This document shows positions 10,526 to 22,135 of a stretch of DNA of 64,000 nucleotides, in pieces. Below the pieces are notes generated by a model. It had not been told where the DNA came from, did no database searches, and worked only from the letters and a program-made list of their open reading frames with translations. Position numbers and translations under genes: made by a program. The DNA lies in assembly GCA_949752735.1 (NCBI GenBank), contig OX457047.1, positions 41,045,874 to 41,109,873 on the forward strand, written 5' to 3'. How positions within the stretch are numbered: position 1 is the first letter of the stretch; each line of letters opens with the position of its first letter. This DNA comes from Lumbricus terrestris. Its lineage: Eukaryota > Annelida > Clitellata > Crassiclitellata > Lumbricidae.

Positions 10526-11191
10526 TCATTCGGTCTCGGATTCTGTAAGTTTGCCCAGTTAGCTAAATCGGTAAGAACGCTGGCCGCATTACACGCGACT
10601 CTGTGAAAGGGTGGGTTCTGACTTCGGTTCGCTTCGCGAAAGTTGACCTATTTCAGAGATTTAAACCTCTGGCTAACACTGCGATCTTCATTGGCGTGGC
10701 GTCATTTCAAACGTGACGGATCTCACTCGATCAGTTCATTGAAAAATGAGCAGAAGTGTCGAAGCCTTAATATTATCAAACGGTCGCTAAGTATAACCGA
10801 GTACATTTACATTAGACATAGCAGTTTGAATAATCAGATAATTGAAGCGATTTCCCAAGAAAAGCAATTAATTTTCGACATACCTGGTTGTTGCGATAGG
10901 TTCTTCAGTTAAGCTTATTCCTTGGCGATACTGCACTACGTCACAAATCATAATCACGTGGTTTCTATTACAGGCGGCGGTTAATGTTAAAGGACGTCAT
11001 AATATTTATATGTTGAGAAAGTCGCTTATTAAACGAGGGTTCATGAATAATGCATAAATGCATAATTAACAAAGTAAGTAAGTAAGTAATCTTTATTAGC
11101 ACTGGGATCTTCATTGTTTCTCTCAGTATAGATGTAGATCATAGTGTGTAATTTCTGTAATTGTTTTGGGAACAATAAACCAATTGTCTTG
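10526..11191. other. Unassigned sequence, possible weak SINE head
   Basis: At 10560-10625 a stretch with AGCTAAATCGGTAAGAACGC and GGGTTCTGACTTCGG is vaguely tRNA-like but too diverged to assign. A GTAA repeat lies at about 11072-11088. A polyadenylation-like AACAATAAACC precedes the (CTTGT)n tract. Confidence 0.35.
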
Positions 11192-11478
11192 TCTTGTCTT
11201 GTCTTGTCTTGAGGGAGGCCGGTAGAGTAGCGGATAACACGCTGGCGTAGAGTGCGAGAGGTAGCGAGTTCGAACCCCCGTTGGGCGAATTTGCTTTGTA
11301 TAATATTATAGGCTGCTATTAGCGCCGATTATTGCAGGCTGTCTGTTCTGTTAGTATAGTTAAGATTTGTGTATTCTGTGATCTCCGTTCTTGTGAATTG
11401 TTTAAACTGCATAATTGTACACTGTAACCGGTTGCGTTCTGTCAACCGGATTATTGAATAAAGAGAATATTAATGTTA
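11192..11478 (+). mobile_element. tRNA-derived SINE (family B), after (CTTGT)n
   Basis: A (CTTGT)n tract is followed by a tRNA-like head: box A-like GTAGAGTAGCGGATAACACGC and box B GAGTTCGAACCCC. A unique body follows (GCAGGCTGTCTGTTCTG ... AAACTGCATAATTGTAC) and ends CGGATTATTGAATAAAG. The body recurs without the head at 29470-29610, which defines it as a repeated unit. Confidence 0.75.
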
Positions 11479-11639
11479 TTATTATAAGCGCTCATCCTTT
11501 ACAAGAACTATGCACACATTGGCCGAAAGTAGCGCAAAATTGCATATTTTCCGAGCAAAGCAAAAATTAAAAACGGTAGATATATTTAAAAACATAATTA
11601 TGTAGGAATACTTGATATCTGTCTATCTGCCTGGGACGT

Positions 11640-11820
11640 GTCCTTTCCATCGAAGTTTTACCAACGAGTTTTGTGAGCGGCCTCGGATAAAGTACTAAGG
11701 CGGACTTTGAAACTCCGATGCAGTGTCCGCTCTGCATTCGGAAGCGCCTCTGAGTAGAGAGAGAGAGCTTGAAGGGGCGCTATAACAAGTGCACATACAA
11801 ACAAATAATATTAAAACCGT
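11640..11820 (+). mobile_element. tRNA-derived SINE (family A), 5'-truncated
   Basis: Carries GAAACTCCGATGCAGTGTCC, GGAAGCGCCTCTGAGTAGAG and AGCTTGAAGGGGCGCTATAA, ending in GTGCACATACAAACA, which matches the 3' half of the complete copy at 60165-60400. Confidence 0.8.
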
Positions 11821-12068
11821 CCGTGTAATACAATATAATTGTAAAAAACAGCTCTGAAAATTTTCCGGGGGACGATGCAGAGGGTGTGTGGGGGGGGGGG
11901 GGTGGTGGTTACTACCCCGTGAGATGTCTAGAGTAAACACTGACTGCCAGCCAATACGACGATATTTGCTGATCAGAGACCGTCTCCCAATACTGAATCT
12001 GATGGCAGCTAAAGTTGCCCTAAGCGTCGATGATTAAGATTCTTTCTTCCGATCAATTAGATAAAGAG

Positions 12069-12259
12069 CAGGGTTTTTTAACGTGCAGTTGTACACAAAA
12101 TGTGCAGTTCTAAATGGATTTGTGCAATTGTAGTAGCACTTATGTACAGTTAAAACTAGCAAATAGGTCATTGTCCTCCGATTGGAAATCATTTGCCATG
12201 GATGACGGGAAAGGAAAGAAGGCGTTGTGCAGTTCTAAAAATTCCTTAAAACAGCCCTG
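12069..12259. mobile_element. Possible hAT-like MITE (CAGGGYTKTTTTAA ends)
   Basis: The ends CAGGGTTTTTTAACGTGCAG and TTCCTTAAAACAGCCCTG are inverted and imperfect, and TGCAGTT motifs recur inside. The flanking octamers do not match convincingly. A related right end appears at about 37884-37913. Confidence 0.4.
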
Positions 12260-12467
12260 ATATAATTATAGTGTAATAAATATTATTTTGTAAATATTTC
12301 TAAGCTATTCAACATTAAAATTGCGTACAGTGCGTTCGGCTTTCACCCACTGAAGGTAATACACTGGACAAGGTTCCGCTCCAAACGAACCGACTCACTC
12401 ACGTGAAAGGGCAGTCTCGGGTTGACGAATGGTCAAGCTTAGCTGACCACGGAGCGTGAAGTTTACA

Positions 12468-12612
12468 CTGTGTGAGAATTGTGGAAAAATAACTGTGGGG
12501 TCTGACTGTGATCCACTTGGAAATGGGTGTGTGAAAACCAGACTTTACTATGGGGATCTAAGAATGGCTGGGGGTTGAAACCCAAAAACCCCTCCGCAAT
12601 TCTCACCCTGGG
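12468..12612. mobile_element. Short MITE, GTGAGAATTG-end family, copy 2
   Basis: The ends CTGTGTGAGAATTG and CAATTCTCACCCTGGG are inverted; the flanks AGTTTACA and AGTTTAGA match at 7 of 8 bases. Interior shared with 5841-5981 and 35833-35973. Confidence 0.7.
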
Positions 12613-12639
12613 AGTTTAGATAGAAAAAGTTTCGACGAC

Positions 12640-12757
12640 TACTGCATGCGTCCTTGGCTTTACGACTATTAACATTTTCGACCAAACGACTAAAAAAGGT
12701 CATCAGGATTTCCGGGAAAAAATTCCCGAACAGGCCTCCGCATTTCTTAATCCGGCC
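12640..12757. mobile_element. hAT-like MITE right-end fragment with hairpin core
   Basis: Contains ACGACTAAAAAAGGTCATC and ends CTTAATCCGGCCCTG, a typical hAT-type terminus read in reverse. No matching left end was found. Confidence 0.5.
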
Positions 12758-13189
12758 CTGGAGCTAAGAAGACTCTCTGTGAAGACTTTCAGCTACCTCC
12801 TTAGACGTGGTCGCACTGCAGTGTTCAATACAGTCCCCATCGTCTGGAGGATCAGGTACTCTGGGGAAAAGCAAAAGAGCATCCGGAGGGGTTTGGGAAG
12901 GCAGCTGCTATGCTATTCTATAGAAGATGCGCCGCGAGGCAGGAAGCCAGTGCCATGTAAGAGGTCGCTGATGCAAAGGCGCGTCATTTGTATGGTTTAA
13001 AATAGGAAACAAACTGAGTGGAATTACGCTTTTTTGCTTTGCATTTTACATCAAATTTCATAATAAGTGCAATGCATATTAGTGCTCACTGCACACAATT
13101 ATTATAGACAAGCGTTGTAAATGCCGGTTGTCAAATAATAATATTATACCTAGAAGTCCTAGATTGTAAAAAAAATACCAAGATGCCCA

Positions 13190-13440
13190 TATGAGAGAAA
13201 AGGACAGCAAGACAGTGACAGAGAGACAAAGGCAGAGAGAGCGAGGGAGAGAGAGAGAGAGACAGACAGGCAACATACAGACAGACAGAGAGAGACAAAC
13301 AGACATGCAGAAAGAAAGAAAGACAGTTAGACAAACAGACTATACAGACATACAGACACACTCAGACAAACGGACACACAGACAAGTGTGCAGACAGACA
13401 CACAACAAGATGACAGACAGTTATACACACGCAGCTAATG
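13190..13440. repeat. GACA/GAGA-rich low-complexity tract
   Basis: Imperfect GACA and GAGA units over about 250 bases; ORFs on both strands here are composition artefacts. Confidence 0.9.
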
Positions 13441-13669
13441 GACAAATCTTTCACTCGGTGACTTAGAAAGCACATTGACCTGGTTCAGATTTTTTCTTAC
13501 AAACGCTGATCCTTCCAAAGGAAACAATGAACAGAAATTTCTGTTTCTGACAAATTGTTGGACCATTTCTACGCGTATGCAAGGGCCTACCATTGGTGAT
13601 TTACATTTTTTCAAGAGCCATTACTTCTGCAATAAATGGTATGAACATATGATCACAAGTAGGTGGTAG

Positions 13670-13800
13670 TATTTGCAGCTTAACGTCACTGTGTGGTAAC
13701 AGAGACCATTAGCGACGCCCTCCCCCTTTACTCAGGCTTGGGACTGGCACTGGTATACAGTGCAACCAGTAGCGAAGTCAACTGTCGTGTATTCGGCAGT
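13670..13800 (-). mobile_element. 115-bp CCAAGCCTGG repeat family copy
   Basis: Reverse-complement copy: TTAACGTCACTGTGTGGTAA, CGACGCCCTCC, GGCTTGGGACTGGCACTGG and CAACCAGTAGCG appear in the order seen in the other copies (for example 45200-45345). Confidence 0.75.
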
Positions 13801-14325
13801 CAGGCGATGTGACCTTTCCATCTCCTTCTTTTGCTCCCTTTAGACACCTTTATTACAAGAAAAATCCATCATATATATAAATTTTACTGTCACCAAGAAT
13901 TCATGTGGAACCTAATCTTTTAGTGTGATGCGTGGTAATAAGCGTGGGAGTAATAAGATCCTAAATTTGGCGCCACATAAAAAGAAAAAAGTATATAGAC
14001 CGCAATGAGCAAGTGGATTCACCCATCTCTGTGCCAGATCACAATCTGGGGAGGGAGTCGAACGAGAATAGGGCATGGTGTTTCTTCTGTAGTCATTGAT
14101 TTTGACGTTTCTTATGCACCGTCAACAATTTCACACATTTAAATTTCTATTTAAATCAAATCTAGATCTGGACCAGCAAAGTACGCCTTGCCTTAGGCTT
14201 TGCAGAATAAAAGTCGCTACACAAAAGCAGGGTTGTTCAGCAATTCTGTTTCAATTGACCTAGCGATGGACAAGAAAACAATCAAAGCGAAACATCAAGT
14301 GAGGCTTAAAACAATTTTAATTGCT
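13801..14325. other. Unassigned sequence
   Basis: No gene, TIR element or recognised repeat seen. Confidence 0.4.
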
Positions 14326-14860
14326 TGCATGTGCACGTGTTATAGCGCCCCTTCAGGATTTATACTCAGAAGCGTCTCCCGACTACAGCGCGGACACTGA
14401 ATCGGCATAGGCGTACGAGGCGGGGGTCCAGGGGGGCAAATGCCCCCCCAAATTTCGGGCAAATGTGTTTTTCGGGCAAAACAGGCACGGACGGGCAAAA
14501 AAAATCCGGAATTTTTTTCGGGCAAATCAGGTACGAGAGGATTTTTTCGGGCACCACGCATAGGGTTAAAAAAGTCGTCAGATTTCAGGATGGGAAAATG
14601 CTTAGAATTTTGGGCGGATGACTAAAAAAAATAAATAAAAAAAGGTCGTCAGATTTTTCGGGCAACAATTTTTTTTGACCCCCCCACTGTCGAAATGTCC
14701 CGTACGCCTATGTGAATCGGAGTTTCACGCCGAAGCGCTGAGCATTTGCAAGTGAAGAACTTACCCAAGGTCCTTACACGGCGGCTTGAGGTGTATTTAA
14801 ACCTTCAACCCTTCGGCTGCAAGGCAGCGAACATGGTCACTACACCACCTTGTCCCACGC
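14326..14860 (-). mobile_element. Full-length tRNA-derived SINE (family A) split by a MITE
   Basis: Read on the minus strand it has a tRNA-like head with box A-like GGTGGTGTAGTGACC and a degenerate box B, then AGGACCTTGGG, TGCTCAGCGCTTCGGCGTGA, and the tail GGGGCGCTATAACACGTGCA. The body is interrupted at TGAATCGG by the MITE 14406-14712; removing the MITE and one octamer restores SINE continuity. Confidence 0.82.
14406..14712. mobile_element. hAT-like MITE (CATAGGCGTACG ends) inserted in a SINE
   Basis: Inverted ends CATAGGCGTACGAGGCGGG and CCGTACGCCTATG; exact 8-bp flanks TGAATCGG (14398-14405, 14713-14720). The interior has repeated CGGGCAAA motifs and two AAAAAGTCGTCAGATTT-type cores. 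The host SINE proves that it is a separate, later insertion. Confidence 0.9.
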
Positions 14861-15681
14861 TATGAATAACAATTGTTTAGAATCCGAAGGTGGGCCTTTG
14901 GAGACACTTGTGAATTTGTGATGTTGGAACCAATTGAGACACAACCTGTATGTTTCTAAGCAACACGAATAAACGCCTACCAGCACAACTATCTCTAACA
15001 CATAATTTTTAATAGGCGGCAATTATACAATCAAAGAAAAATAATCACTGCTTTAAAAGTCAAAGAAAGTTAAAACAGGTAATTAATTTGCCGATCTAAA
15101 GTCAGGCAAATTAAAGAACCCTGAAGGAATAACCATTACCCCCAACAATAGCAAGTCATATACTCATCCGATGCGACAAATCTGCCATTGGATTTAGGCT
15201 TACATAATAAATAATATTATATTGATTACTATAAACGCTTTCAACTGTTCAGTCTGTTCTAGCCGTTCAGCTTCTTGCTCTTCATTCGTTGATAGATCAT
15301 TCCGATCGTTTTCCTTTCAGTCGCTTGAGGCAGCACGAGTGTCTCACGATGGAGATAAAGTGCTGGCTGTCTTACTCTAACACGCATGTAACTCGTAATA
15401 TAACCATCACCGCATCTCTACATGTAGGATTCTACCCTGGCATTAATGCGGACGAAATAACCTGTCAAAAGACAAAAGAAATGAAGAAAACAGGAACTTG
15501 TTTATTTGATTGATCCAAAAAATGGTCAGGTTAAAGAACAATATCGGAATAATCTTTTAAACCCTGCTCTAACTTCCCCCCTCCCAACCCCCGCTTTGTC
15601 CCGACCGTCAAATTTGCAACCGGACGGACGTGCTGCATTATGGCACTTTTCACTGTTAAGCAAACTGAAACCGTTCATAAA
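14861..15681. other. Unassigned sequence
   Basis: Unique AT-rich sequence without a supportable exon. Short ORFs at 15289 and 15506 lack recognisable content. Confidence 0.4.
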
Positions 15682-15764
15682 CGACGTTCATTCATTCATT
15701 CATTCATTCATTCGGACATTTATATAGCGCCCGAATGAATGAATGAATGAATGAATGAACGTCG
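15682..15764. repeat. Perfect 33-bp hairpin of (CATT)n/(GAAT)n around a LINE tail
   Basis: Left arm 15682-15714 and right arm 15732-15764 are exact inverted copies. They include non-repetitive CGACGTT outside the tetranucleotide tract. The 17-base loop holds TATATAGCGCC, the LINE tail motif in minus orientation. Confidence 0.9.
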
Positions 15765-16245
15765 CATTGAAAGTGAAATATCATAATCAATGAGGAAAAA
15801 TGCGAATCACAGAATATCACATAAATACCCAAACACCGCTGCATTATTACAGAGAGCGCTTCCAAGGAATCGCCTTTAAAGATTGCTATGAAAATTTTGA
15901 AAGTATTAAAGAAGAAGTAATCACAATTTCAATTTGGCATAGATGGACGGTATAATAGGAGAAGTAGTATGCTTTTAAACCTCACTGCAATTCTAAAGAT
16001 ATAGCACCTTTAAAATATAATTAAAGGTGTCTAAAAGAAGTAAAGCTCAGAGATTAAATTTTAGTGTTTCACAAACGGTATTAAGGCGGATTCTGGAACC
16101 GTTAAAATCAAACTAGTACCATTAAATCATGTATAAATTCGAGATAAAAAGGTGTAAAGACACTGAAAGAATTCTCACAGACTTATCCTTAACCTAAATT
16201 ATGTTTGTAAAGTCGGTTATTTCCAAAGATCAACGGGCAAAATAC
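15765..16245. other. Unassigned AT-rich sequence
   Basis: Includes a short inverted motif CACCTTTAA ... TTAAAGGTG at about 16005-16030, but no gene. Confidence 0.4.
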
Positions 16246-16640
16246 TGAAGGCATAGATGTAGAAAATGATGGAAACAGTGGTGTAGTCCTAAAAAATGAA
16301 GTGGGGGGATGCCTGGAAATTGAAGTGGGGGGACGCCATGGAAATTGAAGTAGAAACTGTAGCAAAAAGTGCAATCTTGCAAGAATTTTGCAAAAAAGTG
16401 GGGGGACGGCGTCCCCCCGCGTCCCCGCCCCACTACACCACTGGATGGAAACGGACTAAAAACCGGAAACAACGTCGTTTTATTCGCCAAAAAATTTTGA
16501 AAAGCAAAAACCGACAAAAAACGGAAACGGACAATGATTTGACTTTATTACAATTTCAACTGCATTTTAAACTTTAAAACATTGTTTATTCAATTTTATC
16601 TTAATCGGCAAATAAAGCTACATTATTACTTATCATCTAT
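16246..16640. repeat. Interspersed repeat family R, copy 1 (hosts a MITE)
   Basis: GGCATAGATGTA, GATGGAAACG, GTCGTTTTATT, CGACAAAAAACGGAAA and TTGTTTATTCAATTTTATC occur in the same order at 27636-28850. This copy is split by a hAT-like MITE, while its TTAA at about 16602 is uninterrupted. Class of the host repeat unknown. Confidence 0.75.
16276..16443. mobile_element. hAT-like MITE (CAGTGGTGTAGT ends)
   Basis: 168 bp with inverted ends CAGTGGTGTAGT and ACTACACCACTG. Exact 8-bp duplication GATGGAAA (16268-16275, 16444-16451). The interior has GGAAATTGAAGT direct repeats. The unoccupied equivalent, GGGATGGAAACG, is seen at 27661 in the second host copy. Confidence 0.9.
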
Positions 16641-17215
16641 ATTCCTCAGGCTCCTATATCCATCACACCTCGGGTTTTTCATTCAAAACTTGAGACACTC
16701 CCTTTTCACGAACTCTTACTCTCTCTCATCTGATTCTCCATCCTCCAGTTCCCGGCTCAGACGACACCCGCCTTAGTAACTGTTCCGGACCTTTGATCCT
16801 ATGACAATTCGACCCGGACACCCACGGAATGGCACGAATTACTCTCACGGACAACCCTTCTGACTCATCCCAGCCCTCGTGAATAAGCTGGTGCCCCGCG
16901 CTTCGTTTTTGAGTATCGCTTTAGAAATTTCCAGTTTACGATTGCGATTAAGATTACGAAAATAGATTACGATCCGCATTCCAGAGCAATTGTTTTTTAT
17001 AACTTCGGTTTAATAAGAAATTGAGAAAAAATAAATAAAGGTAGGCCTACTCAAATGCTTTCTAATTTAAACTGCAAACGTAAGTCCGCATACGATCATG
17101 CTGATCAACATAAAGCAATTAAAATCTAATCGGATGTGCAACCTACTAAATTATATATAGGCCCATTGTACTTAAAATAATATTGTAACTTATATAGGCC
17201 TCAATTTAATTCCAT
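16641..17215. other. Unassigned sequence
   Basis: Mixed composition; no gene or recognised element. Confidence 0.4.
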
Positions 17216-17830
17216 TGCTTTAATAACAAAATTATTCATCTGACTGATTCCATATTGACCAACTTGATCGTCATCTTGCTAAGTGACTTCACAGTGACCA
17301 TCAGCTACGCTGGTACCTGTTTCTTTTGAAAATTGTAACAATTATGATTTTCGGGCAATATAAAGTTCAATTGTTGATAGCAATTATTTGAGATGTGACT
17401 TAATAAAATGACTTTTAAAATCTCTGTTACGTTACGTTTTTCGGCATTTTGGGCTGACGGCCGCTGAGGCGACAGACGATATTTTCCATTTTTCATCGAT
17501 CAAATTTTCCGACGACTTTTTAAATAGTCATTTGGTCGAAATCTCCTGAAAACATAGGCCTACCATTTTCCCTGCCAAAGCAACTGATGACCTTTTTAAA
17601 AGTAGTTTCGTCTAAATCTTCCTATGATATTACCAGTATTAATCATAAATTTCCATGAATACCCTAACACTGCTCAATATCTACATTTTTACATGCTGTT
17701 TATGAATAGTTCTTAAATATTGAGAGGAGGCCCTGGGGCCCTGAGCATTGATCCCCTTAAGTCTCACCCATGCGTGAAATGTGATTATAAAATTCTTACT
17801 TTGGCCAAGATATTTGCAAAAATCCGAAGG
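17216..17830. repeat. Rearranged relative of the 6.1-6.9 kb fold-back element
   Basis: GTCATCTTGCTAAGTGACTT, AGTGAC, TATGCTGG-like and CAATTATTTGAGATG blocks follow the order seen at 6520-6655. TTACTTTGGCCAAGATATTTGC near 17797 matches the outer arm. In between are two GACGACTTTTTAAATAGTC-type hairpin cores (about 17510-17610) like those inside the hAT-like MITEs; their ends were not found. Confidence 0.6.
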
Positions 17831-18699
17831 GATTGCTTTTTTTCGCCCACCCTGTTGAGGACCACTGCAAAATTGACACCTATAATCTCGAACTATATGC
17901 ACTACTTTTTGCCTAAATTCTCTGCACTAATGACAAGCTTCTCTGTACCAATATACAAGCTGGAACTGAGAAGTCTACACTTAGAGCATCTATGCGAAAT
18001 AAATGAATCTCAATATTTTTAATTTCACCACTTTTAATTTTTAAAGCTGTTGGCAACACTTTGGCCATGATCACAGTGTTTCGCCCTCCTGCAAATATCG
18101 AATCGGGTGTCCATTGTTGGAATTGGTTAAAATTCCAGGTAAACAATTGCTACTACTAGGTTTATAGGGCGCTGGAACAACCATAATGCGAATAACGAGG
18201 GGTGGCTCATGGGCACCCGAAAAAATTATTTGCAGGAGAACGAAAACACATTGGCCATGGTTAAATTTTTCGCAAGAGCTTGAATAATGCAAAGCAGGAA
18301 ACTAAGAATGTGTTTTCGTAGATGATTTCAAATTTAAATATCTCATTTTCGCTTTATGCACAATAATATTATTGATGCCTTGGTACGAATCTTTTACTGA
18401 AACTCCAAAATAGTAGCTTTAAAAATGGACGTCAATTTTCTAGGGGGCAAATAACCCTCTTGCCCCAATGTGCGGGCACCCATGGCGTGGCTATGGTCAC
18501 ATTGCTCAGTGCCTCTGTGACGGGCAATAATAGATACGCAGAAAGACAATTAGCGATACGCAGAAAGACAATGATCCACGAGAAATAGAGAGTATTGAGT
18601 GAGTCTAGGAATTTCCGATGTCGCTTTTACCAGGAAAAATCGAGGGTCGCAATGAAAATAAAACAAAACCTCGCACAAAGTCACAACATAAATATATCT
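17831..18699. other. Unassigned; possible old TIR element
   Basis: GGTGGCTCATGGGCACCCG at about 18203 and GGGCACCCATGGCGTGG at about 18474 are weakly inverted, which may be decayed ends. A direct repeat of GATACGCAGAAAGACAAT occurs at about 18532 and 18554. No gene. Confidence 0.35.
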
Positions 18700-18779
18700 A
18701 TAGATGTTCTGTGCACACGCTACAGGATGTATTTGATCTATATCGAATATTTACAAGATATATAAAGGCTGTGTGTGCA

Positions 18780-18833
<54 letters not shown>

Positions 18834-18851
18834 TATATAGTGCCCTTCAAG

Positions 18852-18893
<42 letters not shown>

Positions 18894-18985
18894 CATATAT
18901 ATATATATACGTAGGCTATATATGCAAATGCAATCAGGGTATGAGTGTTTGCGAATGTATATCTACATGTGCATGCATGTCTTTA
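18700..18985. repeat. (AT)n and (CA)n microsatellites
   Basis: A pure (AT)n tract at about 18781-18830 and (AC)n at about 18859-18882, followed by further AT steps. Confidence 0.95.
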
Positions 18986-19049
18986 TAAAATACACACACC
19001 TACATGTATCTCTAATCGTGTATGATTGCGCTCTAACATCATGTCCGTC

Positions 19050-19330
19050 CGCATAGGACGAAAAAAATAACAAAAACAGCGTTTCTGTTGTTTCGGCCAT
19101 GTTGGTCTGTTTTCACAGCCGCTGCGACTTAGCGAAAACACTCTCAGCTGATTGGTGGCGACTGATCGGCGGATGGGCTGAGGGCGCTCCATAAGGAGCA
19201 TTTATCACGTGACAGCCGAAGCGCTTTACCTCGGGAGGCACGTGACTAATAAGCGCGCCAAACTCTCGACATGTTGTCTTAAACAACACGCACCAATGGC
19301 AAAATAAACAATGAATGTTTAAGCATGGAA
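19050..19330. promoter_or_regulatory. Candidate promoter or enhancer: E-boxes and CCAAT boxes
   Basis: Within 150 bases are two CACGTG E-boxes (19206-19211 and 19239-19244), an inverted CCAAT box (ATTGG at 19151) and a direct one (CCAAT near 19292). The stretch is CpG-richer than its neighbourhood and free of recognised repeats. No transcribed gene can be linked to it. Confidence 0.22.
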
Positions 19331-20904
19331 CTTGGACGGACACGCAGACGAACGCGCAGGCATACATAGGAATGTATGCAGTATATCCAGGCCTACATGT
19401 ATCGTACATATCATCTATGAGTCATTATGATATGCCGTATGATCACAGAACATCTATACATCATGGATATCGCCCACACTGACACACACAGACAGTCACA
19501 CACACATACATCACACACACACACAGGCACGCACACACACCAAACCACACGCGCACATATATATACTATAGAATATCACATACTATAAATATATATATAT
19601 ATAATTATATATTTTTATATATGCATTTGTATTAGACACCTGAATATCGTATATGTCATAATTATATATAAATGTATACATAATCACACAGCAATAATTT
19701 ATTGTGGTAATTTGGAAATAATTTTAATGGCATGCTTATAATTATTGCTCATCTGCAAAATATAATTATCGTCTCTAATTATAGGCATAATTATCTTATT
19801 TATTTCGTAATCCTTTGACGCATAGAATGATACTAAATAATTATCATATCACGTATGTATTTGTGATTGCTTGTATATCTAGTATCTATGCATCAGTGCC
19901 TATCTCAAAATGACTATAATGGACCAAACGAAATAAAGTCTGTATATAGCACGTCACGTGTATCCATTGCTGCCTCACAAATGCGCATATTAAACCAGAC
20001 ATTAAGACCAGACAGTAAAGCGGACGATTCAGCCACGATAACGAGTTTTGGATACGTGTAAATGTGACTGGTAAGTGCAGTCATTAATTTTCCGATTGAA
20101 GCACACATCAGCAACCAGATTAGAATCATTATACCGCTCTTTCTATTAATGGGGTCTATTTCGTTGTTGTTCGAAGCACGCTCAGATCACATTCGGACGA
20201 GGACCAACGGTATATACAGCAATCAGAGTAAAGATGGATATAACAGTCTGACATTATTTTATTTCTTGTATGACGAAATTTGTGCATTCCTCACAGCGTC
20301 GAATGTTCGTATTGTAAAACTTATAATTAATCTATCTAATTAATTCTAAGGCCTATGAATGTAGGAAGCGTTGAACGCCGTCATAGGGGCAGCATGAATT
20401 ATTTTTGGTAGACTGCAGTCTCATGAAAGACAAAAAATTAAGTCGCCAAAACAGAACTTTACGATGTCGTTCAGTTTCATTTTCGCCGTTTTTTTTTTAT
20501 AAACCTATCATGTTGCTGATGATTTTGCTATTATAAGGAACTTATGGACATAACAGGGTTTGGTCTAATTGCAGTGTTATTGTATATTAAAAATTCGTGA
20601 CATAAAGGTGTTAAATTTATCGGTTTCATTTCGACGTATTTGACGACATGTTTTGCTTACACTTGTTTTGAAAGAGACCGCTAAACTGCATGGTTAAACT
20701 GTGAATAATAGTGAAATGAGTTACAAGTTATCGATCTCTCTTTATCCAGACTTTGAAATGATTAGGATTGCTGGCTATAATCGTGATCGTGATCTTCACA
20801 TTTCTAAAGCGCTACTTCGAAGTCAAACGCAGGGAGCCAAGGCTTGAGTCTAGTCAGAGAGGTTCTTCAAAAGAGTAATCCAAAGGAGGTTGTAGTCTGA
20901 ATGG
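19331..20904. other. Unassigned sequence with CA and TA tracts
   Basis: CA-rich sequence at about 19480-19555 and AT-rich steps to 19680. A LINE-tail trace in minus orientation lies near 20808. No ORF with family-like content. Confidence 0.45.
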
Positions 20905-21075
20905 TGATGGCTTGTGTTGGTGGTGTTGGTGGTGTTGGTGGTGTTGGTGTTGGTGTTGGTGATACTTGTGGTGGTGGTGGTGGTGGTAGTAGTAGTAGTA
21001 GAAGTGGTAGTAGTAGTAGCAGCATTAGAAGTAGTAGCAGCATTAGTAGTAGTTGTGGTAGTAGTCGTGGTAGCG
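20905..21075. repeat. GGT/GTA trinucleotide microsatellite
   Basis: (GGTGTT)n then (GTGGTG)n then GTA/GCA triplets; homopolymeric Val/Gly/Ser ORFs are artefacts. Confidence 0.95.
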
Positions 21076-21084
21076 GGTCGCGAT

Positions 21085-21268
21085 GATGGGGTGGTGGGCT
21101 TGGAACCTTGTAACCGGAGGGTTCCACGTTCGAATCCTCAAGTCGCCCTTGAGCAAGTAATTAATATGTGCAATTGTTCGTGCCCTTCGGCTTGAAACTC
21201 CGATGCAGTGACCGCGCCTCTGAGTAAAGAGCTTGAAGGTCACTATGTAGCAAATGCGAAACAGAATA
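21085..21268 (+). mobile_element. tRNA-derived SINE (family A)
   Basis: Diverged tRNA head with box B CGTTCGAATCC, then AAACTCCGATGCAGTG, GCGCCTCTGAGTAAAGAGC and TTGAAGGTCACTATGTAGCA. Part of the middle is deleted relative to 60165-60400. Confidence 0.75.
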
Positions 21269-22135
21269 GATAAAAAAAAATAACAATAATAAACATACAG
21301 TAATGAATGCATTCATTTTAAGATATTTTGCTTTAACCTAGCTCATGAATGTCGTGCGATTTATTAACTGAAAGCTTGCTCCCCTAAGACCATTGCAAAG
21401 AATTTGAAGATCCTTTTGTCTTTAATGCTGGTAGCCTAATGCCACAGAAGCGTCACCTAAGAAAATGTATCAATTGCATAACGAAAAATTCACGTCATGA
21501 TTTCGTGATTTCTGGATTATTCGACATTTCTGTTCATTTACAACTTAAATAAAAATTGCATTATCAGGTTTTTCGACACCATCCGGTGTTATTTCTAACC
21601 AGGACCTTGCAAGCTATATACTTAGAGCCTTACCAAGTCTAAGTCTTATAATAATAATAATTATTAGGCACTGCTGCAGAGATTTAACAGGAGGACCTTC
21701 GACGAATATTGAAGACAGGATGGTCTAAGTCAGATTGCTAGCAGCTGCTGAACCGCATTTGCTGGGCATTTAGTTACAATGTCTTGTGCGTCATAAATCG
21801 GATCACAGCCAAAGGTCCGTTTACCATTAAACCAATATTTTGACATCTGTTCTAAATTGGAGAGGGTCACGGATGCACTTGTGAAAACAGAAATCGAGTA
21901 AATCAGAGTGTGCATGATCTGCCCTTTGTGCTCGCTCCTGATCCGAGTCGACTTGGTGTATTTTTGTCCCAGGTGAACTTTGAGTATATTATGTAGAATT
22001 TTGCGGATGACCTCATAATGTTTTCATCCAGTAGTGCCTCGATAACTGCTGGAACACGACTGACGCTGGGCTGCAGAATGCAATCTGAAGCTTAACCAAA
22101 ACTATGAACTATAGGCTAGTAGTATATAATGCTGC
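21269..22135. other. Unassigned sequence
   Basis: A 61-codon minus frame at 21730-21915 (YWFNGKRTFGCDPIYDAQDI) has a protein-like look and may be a decayed transposon ORF, but no family could be named. Confidence 0.35.

Noticed and set aside
18195..18500. TIR element with GGGCACCC ends
   Set aside because: The inverted match is about 10 of 15 bases and no target duplication was found.
21730..21915. YWFNGKRTFGCDPIYDAQDI frame as a gene fragment
   Set aside because: Protein-like, but no family could be named and no adjoining frame extends it.
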